Assembly (NCBI GenBank): GCA_031289325.1
Contig: JAITPS010000116.1
Span: 1-12,301, forward strand
DNA: 12,301 bases
Reading direction: 5' to 3'
DNA from: Candidatus Methanovirga meridionalis
GTDB lineage: Archaea; Methanobacteriota; Methanobacteria; Methanobacteriales; Methanobacteriaceae
Below are positions 7,050-12,301 of this stretch, one piece after another; the first letter of the stretch is position 1; the number at the start of each line of letters is the position of its first letter. The notes under the pieces were generated by a model that saw nothing but the letters and a program-made list of their open reading frames with translations, made no database searches and was not told where the DNA came from. The translations under genes and the position numbers were made by a program.

Positions 7050-7646
7050 TTAAAATTGATCTAATTTATAGTTTTCTTTTACTAAATATTCTAATAATTC
7101 ATTAATTGAGCTTATATTTAATGGTTTTTTTTCAATTTCCTTAAGATCATCAACAGTATAACCGTAATGTTCTGCTGTTTCTAAAAATTCATCGGATGGA
7201 TTTGGTGATTGAGCTTCTTCTAATAATTCTCCATAACCCCAAACCCCACCAATATCTTCAGGAGGACATAATCCTTTTCCTGAAACACAACAAGGATATT
7301 TAACATCTTCAACAGGCTCAATATATTTGTTGAATGTAATTTCATGTTCCCATCCATCACCAAAATCATATTCATACCTGAACTTCTTAGTTGAATCGAT
7401 TATTTCTTTTAAAGTAATTGAATCACTTGAGATTGCATGATCCATCATACCATCATCGGTGGTTTCTGAATAAAATTTCTTTTTAGCATGGAATCCATAT
7501 AAATGATAATTTCCCCATCCCATAACTATTTGAATTACTTCATGAAATTTATCCAATGTTATATCTGGATCTTCTTGAATTCTTCTCCATATTGGAACTG
7601 GAGCATCTAATAATTTAATCCTAATTACAGCTATCTGATTTTTCAT
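7050..7646 (-). CDS. plasmid pRiA4b ORF-3-like family protein
   Basis: This 198-residue, probably cytoplasmic protein belongs to the widespread, poorly understood family named after plasmid pRiA4b ORF-3. The family's landmarks are all visible: IRIKLLDAPVPIWRRI (8-23), FHEVIQIVMGW (34-44), HLYGF (48-52), YEYDFGDGWEHEI (91-103), and YPCCVSGKGLCPPEDIGGVWGY (117-138) with Cys119, Cys120 and Cys127. The biochemical role of the family is not settled; members often travel on plasmids and mobile elements. AAAGG eight bases before the ATG is a plausible ribosome site. It is the first gene of a likely two-gene operon with the asparagine-synthetase-like gene. Confidence 0.93.
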   Translation of the reverse strand: MKNQIAVIRIKLLDAPVPIWRRIQEDPDITLDKFHEVIQIVMGWGNYHLYGFHAKKKFYSETTDDGMMDHAISSDSITLKEIIDSTKKFRYEYDFGDGWEHEITFNKYIEPVEDVKYPCCVSGKGLCPPEDIGGVWGYGELLEEAQSPNPSDEFLETAEHYGYTVDDLKEIEKKPLNISSINELLEYLVKENYKLDQF

Positions 7647-7659
7647 AATTTTAACCTTT

Positions 7660-7870
7660 TTAATTTATAATATTTTTTAATATTCTATAATACTTTTTAA
7701 TAATTAATTTTTAATATTTTATAATGCTTTTTAATAATTAATTTATAATATTTTTTAATACTTTTTAATATTAATATTTTTTAATATTTTATAATACTTT
7801 TTAATAATTAATTTATAATATTTTTTAATATTTATAATTCTTTAATAATTAATTTATAATACTTTTTAAT
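7660..7870. repeat. degenerate AT repeat with 70-bp period
   Basis: Bases 7711-7760 recur at 7781-7830 with a single change (G to A at 7726/7796), a period of 70. Further partial matches built on TAATAATTAATTTATAA flank both copies from 7681 to about 7866. The region lies directly upstream of the pRiA4b-like gene and must include its promoter. A TATA-like TATTATAGAAT on the minus strand at plus 7682-7692 is one candidate. Confidence 0.8.
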
Positions 7871-7872
7871 AA

Positions 7873-7913
7873 TAAACTATTTAATTATCAATTAATAAAA
7901 TAATTTGGTTCTA
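7873..7913. repeat. short (empty) version of the 4321-4533 segment
   Basis: Bases 7873-7902 match 4321-4350 at 29 of 30 positions. They are followed at once by ATTTGGTTCTA (7903-7913). The same 11 bases occur at 4523-4533, after a 172-bp interruption that holds the 27-bp array. The two loci are thus collinear with a block present in one and absent in the other. Confidence 0.7.
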
Positions 7914-8178
7914 TATACTGCTATAATATCTAAAATAATGTCTTATTTTATATAGAAAATATAAAAAAAATTGTTAATAAACTTTAAATATAAAATAATC
8001 ACTTTTACTAAAACAAGTTGAAAACCTCATTCACCTAAATTTTTAAAAACAGATAAAACATTAAACTAAATAAAACATTAAACTAAAAGTTAATATTACT
8101 TTTAATCATCATAATCACTAATTATTAAATTATATTCTTCTTAAATACTTATTCAATCCTTAAATCAACTTATAAGCT
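7914..8178. other. gene-free AT-rich stretch with small dyad and 17-bp duplication
   Basis: No credible gene is seen. It holds a perfect hairpin TAAAATAA/TTATTTTA (7931-7938 and 7943-7950, 4-nt loop TGTC). It also holds a perfect 17-bp tandem duplication ATAAAACATTAAACTAA (8053-8069 and 8070-8086). A CTTATAAG motif at 8169-8176 is TATA-like and sits just before the G-tract. Confidence 0.6.
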
Positions 8179-8193
8179 GGGGGGGGGAGGGGG
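8179..8193 (+). promoter_or_regulatory. G9-A-G5 tract placed as a ribosome site before a dead reading frame
   Basis: Nine consecutive G, one A and five G (8179-8193), followed by TGAT and an ATG at 8198. This reads like an overgrown GGAGGTGAT ribosome site with normal spacing. The frame behind it is only MIKYR then TAA (8213-8215). A one-base-shifted frame beyond it encodes a hydrophobic stretch (IDKQSIFFLIILN), and a T10 run lies at 8224-8233. It looks like the decayed start of a secreted or membrane-protein gene, possibly a former homopolymer-switch locus. Confidence 0.5.
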
Positions 8194-8310
8194 TGATATG
8201 ATTAAATATAGATAAACAATCTATTTTTTTTTTAATTATTCTTAATCATTATTTATTTAAATAGAAAAGAATTATTTAATTTCTATTTTGTATTTGTAAA
8301 CCATTAAACC

Positions 8311-8330
8311 GATACATTTATATATAAGTT
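8311..8330 (+). promoter_or_regulatory. strong archaeal TATA box
   Basis: GATACATTTATATATAAGTT contains TTTATATATAA (8317-8327), close to the archaeal consensus and preceded by the purine/A-rich AAACCGATAC. A start site about 25 bases downstream would fall near 8345-8350. There the sequence gives ATG AAA TGT AAG (8349), the apparent head of the pseudogene that follows. A small dyad ATGAAA/TTTCAT (8349-8354 and 8363-8368) lies at the putative transcript start. Confidence 0.6.
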
Positions 8331-8348
8331 AATACAATAAATGTAAAC

Positions 8349-8797
8349 ATGAAATGTAAGTGTTTCATATCAAGATTTTTAATATGAATGCTCACATCTC
8401 CAAAATCTAATATACTAAAAAATAGTGGATATGATAAAAAAAGAACAAAAATAGAAGAAATTAATCCCAATAAATACTGAATTTAGGCGGTAATGTATTT
8501 GTAGCTCGTACTGGTATTGACTTAGGTGATGATATAGGCTTACAAAAAGTTATATAGGATAATAGTGGTGTAACAAATAATACAAATTCAAAAACAGCAA
8601 TAATGAATTTGAATGGATATATAAAAACTTAGGCAAGATAACCACTACCCTGTAGGGTAGCTGGTGGAATTGCTGTCACACAAAAAAATAATAGAAAACT
8701 ATATATGGTAGTTTTGATAAATAATAATTTAGAACTATAGCTACTGGTGTAAAAAGTTTGGGTTCGTTTCCAAGAAGTGCTATATTGAGCTTATAGT
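8349..8797 (+). pseudogene. frameshifted remnant of an unidentified, possibly surface, protein
   Basis: No long frame is open, yet coding-like blocks follow one another across all frames. MKCKCFISRFLI lies at 8349-8384, then a 30-codon frame 8388-8477 beginning MLTSPKSNILK. GGNVFVARTGIDLGDDIG starts at 8486 and runs in the same frame (two stops shortly apart) to TAIMNLNGYIKT, with AGGIAVTQKNNRKLY near 8660-8704. After a shift comes IYGSFDK, two stops, then FRTIATGVKSLGSFPRSAIL ending at a TAG near 8795. At least two frameshifts and several stops are needed, so it is dead. It directly precedes the intact secreted-protein gene. I do not recognise the family. A TATA box at 8317 suits its original promoter. 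Confidence 0.6.
8641..8665 (+). other. stable GC-rich hairpin inside the pseudogene
   Basis: CTACCCT (8645-8651) and AGGGTAG (8654-8660) pair perfectly around a 2-nt loop. ACCA (8641-8644) and TGGT (8662-8665) extend the stem past one bulged C. This is the strongest stem in the window and stands out against the A+T background. No T-run follows, so it is not a standard terminator. Confidence 0.6.
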
Positions 8798-8820
8798 CCA
8801 AATAAATTAAATTTATACTG

Positions 8821-8827
8821 GGAGGTG
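8821..8827 (+). promoter_or_regulatory. ribosome binding site that fixes the start at 8834
   Basis: GGAGGTG ends six bases before the ATG at 8834. A GTG start at 8825 would lie inside this motif and is therefore rejected. A weak TATA-like CTATATTG at 8780-8787 could serve as its promoter. Confidence 0.8.
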
Positions 8828-8833
8828 TATTTA

Positions 8834-9373
8834 ATGAAATTAAAATTGTTTAGTTTAGTTATAATAGCTGTTTTAATTATTAGTTGTGTTGGTAGTGTAT
8901 CTGCTTTAACTACTGGTACTACTTTTAAAGGATTAGGTTTACTATGTTCTGATGGTAGTACTAGTGATAAAGTTGATGTTAAAGCATATGATATTAATAA
9001 TAATTTGATTGGCGAACTTTCTAAAAAATATGATTCTCATAGTTTCCTTGTTTTACCTATTAACACTAATTATATTGATATTGATGTTCAGGTTTGGAAA
9101 GTTAATGGATGGTTACGAAATGGTCATTGGAATCATGTTTTTAGTAATAGATTAAGTGGAAATGATATTACTACACATGTTAATGATTATGATAAATATG
9201 ATTACAAATTAAGCTATACATCTATAAGAACCTCTGGTACAGTTTATGCTTCATATGCAAATATAGTATACCAAGACTGGGCATATATTGATAAAAGTGT
9301 AAACTTAAATACAAATAATATTCAACTTATTGAGATGACATATGCTTCACGATTAGGTCCAAGTAGGAGTTAA
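8834..9373 (+). CDS. secreted protein of unknown function
   Basis: The 179-residue protein has a clear signal peptide: MKLK, a hydrophobic core (about residues 5-20, LFSLVIIAVLIISCVG), and a cleavage site near SVSA-LTT after residue 24. The mature part is rich in Asn, Asp, Tyr, Ser and Thr, with DKVDVKAYD, NYIDIDVQVW and GWLRNGHWNHVF. This is compatible with an extracellular beta-sheet protein, but I recognise no domain. The start is fixed by GGAGGTG at 8821. The last residues (RLGPSRS) look abrupt. In the +1 frame just downstream (9384-9485) a coding-like tail ending FFYDNRWNNNVP continues to a stop before the terminator, so the C-terminus may have been cut by a frameshift. It is flanked by pseudogenes, so it may be under weak selection. 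Confidence 0.75.
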   Translation: MKLKLFSLVIIAVLIISCVGSVSALTTGTTFKGLGLLCSDGSTSDKVDVKAYDINNNLIGELSKKYDSHSFLVLPINTNYIDIDVQVWKVNGWLRNGHWNHVFSNRLSGNDITTHVNDYDKYDYKLSYTSIRTSGTVYASYANIVYQDWAYIDKSVNLNTNNIQLIEMTYASRLGPSRS

Positions 9374-9383
9374 TTAGACTATT

Positions 9384-9488
9384 AGAAGTAATAATATTAA
9401 CAATAGAAAACTCGGTCAGTTTACTTCTTATGGTCATGAATCACAATTCTTCTATGATAATCGTTGGAATAATAATGTCCCATGATTT
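9384..9488 (+). pseudogene. probable frameshifted C-terminal remnant of the secreted-protein gene
   Basis: In the frame +1 to the preceding gene, codons from 9384 read RSNNINNRKLGQFTSYGHES and then QFFYDNRWNNNVP, ending at TGA (9483-9485). The composition (Asn, Tyr, Trp, Phe, Gly) matches the secreted protein and not random AT-rich DNA. A stop at 9375-9377 in this frame rules out its being an independent gene extension. It lies between the CDS stop and a good terminator, as expected of a lost tail. Confidence 0.5.
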
Positions 9489-9501
9489 TATAGGAATTTG
9501 A

Positions 9502-9537
9502 AGGGGTATGGTTGTTATACTATGCCTCTCTTTTTTT
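9502..9537 (+). terminator. hairpin plus oligo-T terminator
   Basis: AGGGGTATGG (9502-9511) and CTATGCCTCT (9520-9529) form a ten-pair RNA stem, including three G-U pairs, around an eight-base loop. C and seven T (9531-9537) follow. It ends the transcript of the secreted protein and its remnant tail, and supports the idea that the original gene ended here. Confidence 0.7.
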
Positions 9538-9723
9538 ATTTTTAGTGCCAAAAAATTTTATCACATATTTATGAGTTATGGTCGTATATTCTAAATATGT
9601 TACAAAACTGGGGGTGTAAAGTTTTAACCTCATGTGATATCATAATGATTTTTTCCTTCTAAAAACATCTGGAAAACATTTAAAAACAGATGAAATAATT
9701 TTACATAAAAAAATCAGGAAATA
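9538..9723. other. gene-free stretch with a G-rich-loop dyad
   Basis: No gene is seen. AAAACT (9604-9609) and AGTTTT (9620-9625) form a small dyad whose loop carries GGGGGTG. This resembles a ribosome site, but no start codon lies at usable distance with an open frame behind it. It may be another gene fossil. Confidence 0.4.
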
Positions 9724-10290
9724 TTAACGATTATTAAAGTAATTTAAAGGTTTAACATCTTCAAATTCATCATTTAACCTTAAAATAATGTTAACACAAT
9801 GATTCAAAGTTCTTTTTTTAGTTTTAAACCTTTTTTTCCATTCTTTTTGTTGTGTAAGGAGAAAACATGATTCTGCTTGGTTTACTTGTTTTTGGCATAT
9901 TTATGATCAATCATGAATTACAGTTAGTTTATCCCATTGCGAAGGATTTTATTATCCATAATAATTTTTTTAAAAATTCAGGCATTAATTCTAAATCCAT
10001 ACACAAATTATTCAGACGATTTAAAGCCATATAAATGTTTTTTGTTTTAAATAATGTTCATTAGTTTTCCTTTCCATTTTTTTTAGTTGTTTTTCTTCTT
10101 TTTCATATCCCATTTGTTCAATGGTTTTTGAATTTATCATGTATGATGTCATAATAGGTGTTTTATGCATTTTTGATGGCTTATTGAATCCTAAGTTATT
10201 TATTTACTTTATCCTATTCTGTTACATGGTCTGTTGTTATATCTGAATCATTTATTTTCTGGTATACTCTCATACAAAATCCATTTTTAA
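9724..10290 (-). pseudogene. multiply frameshifted remnant of an unidentified protein
   Basis: Read on the minus strand, coding-like blocks in shifting frames run from about 10290 to the stop at 9724-9726. They are MRVYQKINDSDITTDHVTE then stop (about 10273-10216); NNLGFNKPSKMHKTPIMTSY through MGYEKEEKQLKKMERKTNEH to about 10021; MALNRLNNLCMDLELMPEFL and KKLLWIIKSFAMG (10030-9929); PSQWDKLTVIHD, two stops, then a long clean tail including CFLLTQQKEWKKRFK and LNHCVNIILRLNDEFEDVKP. The charged, helix-like composition differs from random translation. The original was roughly 190 or more residues. No family is recognised, and no inverted repeats or target duplications are seen that would mark a transposase. 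Confidence 0.55.
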
Positions 10291-10557
10291 TTTCAATTCA
10301 AGTTTAAAAAAATAATTTTCTTAAGTTGATGTCTGGAAAAAAATGTTCAAAGTTTAAATACATGAAAAAAGAAATATATTGTTTGTTTAGTTGTATGATA
10401 AAGATAATGGCTGAAATTTTTATTCATGCTTAGTTTTTAAAATGTGGGTATTTAATCTTTAATACAGGAAAATTAAGTATGAATCAAGCATGAACAATTG
10501 TGTCATTGAATCCATACAGATTATAAACTATTGATTAGTTTATTATCTTAAAAACAG
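10291..10557. other. intergenic stretch before the ATPase-nuclease gene
   Basis: There is no intact gene. The minus strand may hold a further weak extension of the pseudogene (a short block such as YLNFEHFFPDINL near 10320-10360). An imperfect inverted repeat, GATTATAAACTA (10519-10530) and TAGTTTATTATC (10536-10547), has one mismatch in 12 and a 5-nt loop. It lies just upstream of the probable TATA box of the next gene and could be an operator or the end signal of the old minus-strand gene. Confidence 0.45.
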
Positions 10558-10603
10558 GTTATTATAAACAAAAAGATAAATTGCATATTTTGATGGTGTT
10601 AAT
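10558..10603 (+). promoter_or_regulatory. promoter and ribosome site of the ATPase-nuclease gene
   Basis: GTTATTATAAAC (10558-10569) is TATA-like and would start transcription near 10590, giving a leader of about 15 bases. GGTG (10595-10598) lies five bases before the ATG at 10604. The spacing of all parts is consistent. Confidence 0.45.
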
Positions 10604-12238
10604 ATGGAAAAAGATATTATGAATAGATTATCTTTAGGTGTGGCTGAATTTGCTGGTTTAATAGAGCAAAATAAGATTTATGTTGATAAAACACGATTTA
10701 TAAAGAAAATGATTGATCAAGGTAGGAAGTATTATTTTCTTTCTCGTCCAAGGAGATTTGGAAAAACATTAATGGTGTCAACCTTAAAAAATTTTTTTCA
10801 AGGAAAAAAAGAATTATTTAAAGGTACTTATATTTATAATAACTATGATTGGAATGAGAAATATCCTGTTATAAGAATATCTATGAAAGAAGTATCTAAT
10901 GAAAGTCCTGAAATATTAAAAAAGGATCTTTTAGGATTGGTTGAATTAATTGCTAAAAACAATAATATAGAATTAATTGACAATGTTTCATTCACACTTA
11001 AATTTGGTCAATTAATTAAAAATTTATCAAAGAGTAATAATGTCGTTGTGTTAATTGATGAGTATGATGCCCCTATTCTTAAAAATATAAATAATTTGGA
11101 AATAGCTAATAAAAATCGTGAGATATTACAAGAATTTTACAATGTTTTAAAAGAAAGTGAAGAATTTCTTAGATTTGTTTTTATAACTGGCCTTAGTAAA
11201 TTCACAAAGGTTTCTGTTTTCTCAACATTTAATAATCTAAATGAACTCACCTTAGATGAAAATTATTCCAATATTTGTGGTATAACTCATGAAGAACTTA
11301 AAAACCATTATAAAAACCACATACAGGTCATGGCAGATAAAAATAACTACAGTTATCAAGAAACATTGGATAAAATTAATAAATTTTATGATGGTTATAG
11401 TTGGGATGGTAAAAGCAGAGTTTTCAATCAATACTCAATTTTTAGTGCTTTATCTCAAAAAGAATTTCAAAATTTTTGGGTTTCAACTGGAACACCAAAA
11501 TTTATAGCTGAAATATTTAAAAAAAAGAAAATAACTGTGGATTACTTTAAATCAACGGTATTGAAAGCAACGGAATTAGATGCTATTGATCCAACAAATA
11601 TTAATGAAACAACATTACTTTTTCAAGCAGGTTATTTAACCATTGAAAAAAAGATTTTTAAAGATAATATCATGGAATATTCTCTTAAAATTCCTAATTT
11701 TGAGGTTGAACAAGCTTATAAAGATAATTTTCTCAACCTATATGTTGATAAGTTTGAAAATAAGTTTAAAAATTCTCAAAAGATTATTTGGGATGAATTA
11801 ATTAATGGTGATTGTAAAAGATTATCTGAAAATTTAAGAGCTTTCATTACAGGCATACCATACTATAATAGAATTAGCATGAGCAATAATGAAAAATGGA
11901 AAGTTTATTCCCTGATATTTAAATTTTGGGTTGAAGAAAAAGGCTTTTATTTAACCGAAGAGAAAGCTATTGAGGATGGACGAATTGATTTTGTTCTTGA
12001 AAACACTAATAAAGAACAAACCTTTATCATTGAGATGAAATACACTCCTGATCAGTCTAAATCTTTAGATAGTTTAATCAACGAAGCCTTTAAGCAAATT
12101 GAATATAAAAAATATTGGTGGGCTTATACAGATGAGATTAAGTTAATGGCTTTAGCACTCAAAGATATTAAAATAGATAAAGGTTTCATAACTGATGTTA
12201 AATGCAAAATAAAAGATATACCAAACGATAAAAGATAA
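10604..12238 (+). CDS. AAA-ATPase-like protein with C-terminal PD-(D/E)XK nuclease domain
   Basis: The 544-residue, single-gene protein has the two-domain layout of the AAA-ATPase-like (PF09820) plus DUF1703-type nuclease (PF08011) family. The N-terminal ATPase has a variant P-loop SRPRRFGKT (47-55), Walker B VVVLIDEYD (147-155) and FITGLSKF (193-200, sensor-like). FYDGYSW (261-267) is a family landmark of the middle region. The C-terminal nuclease fold shows GRIDF with Asp462, the IIEMKY strand with Glu477 and Lys479, and Gln498-x-x-Tyr501 in the following helix, so the D...ExK active site looks intact. The family is often multicopy, in variable regions of anaerobic bacteria and archaea; roles in DNA processing or defence have been suggested but not established. 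The length is normal and there are no internal stops. It is not part of an operon. Confidence 0.93.
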   Translation: MEKDIMNRLSLGVAEFAGLIEQNKIYVDKTRFIKKMIDQGRKYYFLSRPRRFGKTLMVSTLKNFFQGKKELFKGTYIYNNYDWNEKYPVIRISMKEVSNESPEILKKDLLGLVELIAKNNNIELIDNVSFTLKFGQLIKNLSKSNNVVVLIDEYDAPILKNINNLEIANKNREILQEFYNVLKESEEFLRFVFITGLSKFTKVSVFSTFNNLNELTLDENYSNICGITHEELKNHYKNHIQVMADKNNYSYQETLDKINKFYDGYSWDGKSRVFNQYSIFSALSQKEFQNFWVSTGTPKFIAEIFKKKKITVDYFKSTVLKATELDAIDPTNINETTLLFQAGYLTIEKKIFKDNIMEYSLKIPNFEVEQAYKDNFLNLYVDKFENKFKNSQKIIWDELINGDCKRLSENLRAFITGIPYYNRISMSNNEKWKVYSLIFKFWVEEKGFYLTEEKAIEDGRIDFVLENTNKEQTFIIEMKYTPDQSKSLDSLINEAFKQIEYKKYWWAYTDEIKLMALALKDIKIDKGFITDVKCKIKDIPNDKR

Positions 12239-12301
12239 ATAAAAAGAAAATTATTCTATTCATTATAGAAAAGTTCTTAAATTTAAAACGATAAATTTTT
12301 T
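12239..12301 (+). terminator. possible end of the ATPase-nuclease transcript
   Basis: A short stem TTCTAT/ATAGAA (12254-12259 and 12265-12270, 5-nt loop) follows the stop codon. The window ends in TTTTTT (12296-12301). The stem is weak and the T-run lies 25 bases further, so the call is tentative. Confidence 0.3.

Noticed and set aside
8179..8193. G-quadruplex
   Set aside because: Only two G runs are present, separated by a single A. An intramolecular four-tract structure is possible in principle but not supported over a decayed ribosome-site reading.
8486..8670. Gene using TAG as pyrrolysine
   Set aside because: TAG stops occur at two sites in one frame, but TAA stops and frameshifts follow at once, so decay is the simpler reading.
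8825..8833. GTG start for the secreted protein
   Set aside because: The GTG is part of the GGAGGTG ribosome site; the ATG at 8834 has the right spacing and begins a standard signal peptide.
9724..10290. Transposase of an insertion sequence
   Set aside because: No DDE-type motif, terminal inverted repeats or target duplication could be found; left as an unidentified pseudogene.
11289..11507. 72-codon frame inside the ATPase-nuclease gene
   Set aside because: It is an out-of-frame shadow of a gene with clear domains.

Overview
The window is extremely A+T-rich, with archaeal-style signals: TATA-like boxes, GGAGG/GGTG ribosome sites and oligo-T ends. Its gene content (monofunctional haem catalase, archaeal biotin-protein ligase, pRiA4b ORF-3-like protein, AAA-ATPase/PD-(D/E)XK protein) fits a low-GC methanogen of the Methanobacteriales. 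A Methanobrevibacter close to the catalase-bearing M. arboriphilus/M. cuticularis group is my best guess. This is an inference from gene families and composition, not from a marker gene.

Layout. 1-120 is a 20-bp tandem repeat running off the left edge. 238-1896 is a two-gene ABC-2 type exporter (ATPase, then six-helix permease), followed by an unlisted 27-codon membrane peptide (1945-2028) with its own ribosome site. 2198-3706 (minus) is a haem catalase whose stop codon lies inside a perfect 24-bp palindrome. 3707-4781 is about 1.07 kb of nearly pure A+T DNA between the divergent catalase and biotin-ligase genes, with two further tandem arrays (25 bp x3 plus a solitary copy; 27 bp x5). 4782-5675 is biotin-protein ligase with a TTG start. 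It converges on 5695-7026 (minus), an asparagine-synthetase-like protein that lacks the catalytic N-terminal cysteine segment, apparently co-transcribed with the upstream pRiA4b ORF-3-like gene (7050-7646, minus).

7647-10603 is about 3 kb of sparse, decaying DNA. It holds a 70-bp-period repeat, a G9-A-G5 tract set like a ribosome site before a dead reading frame, a strong TATA box, a frameshifted pseudogene (about 8349-8797) with a stable GC-rich hairpin, one intact secreted protein (8834-9373) with a likely frameshifted C-terminal remnant and a good hairpin/oligo-T terminator, and a second multi-frameshift pseudogene on the minus strand (9724 to about 10290). 10604-12238 is an intact AAA-ATPase-like/PD-(D/E)XK protein of the kind often found in variable genome regions.

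The clear housekeeping functions are biotinylation (of pyruvate carboxylase in methanogens) and peroxide removal. The exporter, the asparagine-synthetase-like pair, the secreted protein and the ATPase-nuclease are accessory. The most interesting items are the peptide behind the ABC exporter, the truncated asparagine-synthetase-like enzyme with an ASNSD1-like C-terminus, the filled/empty pair of AT-rich intergenic segments (4321-4533 versus 7873-7913), and the graveyard of surface-protein-like genes around 8.2-9.5 kb.
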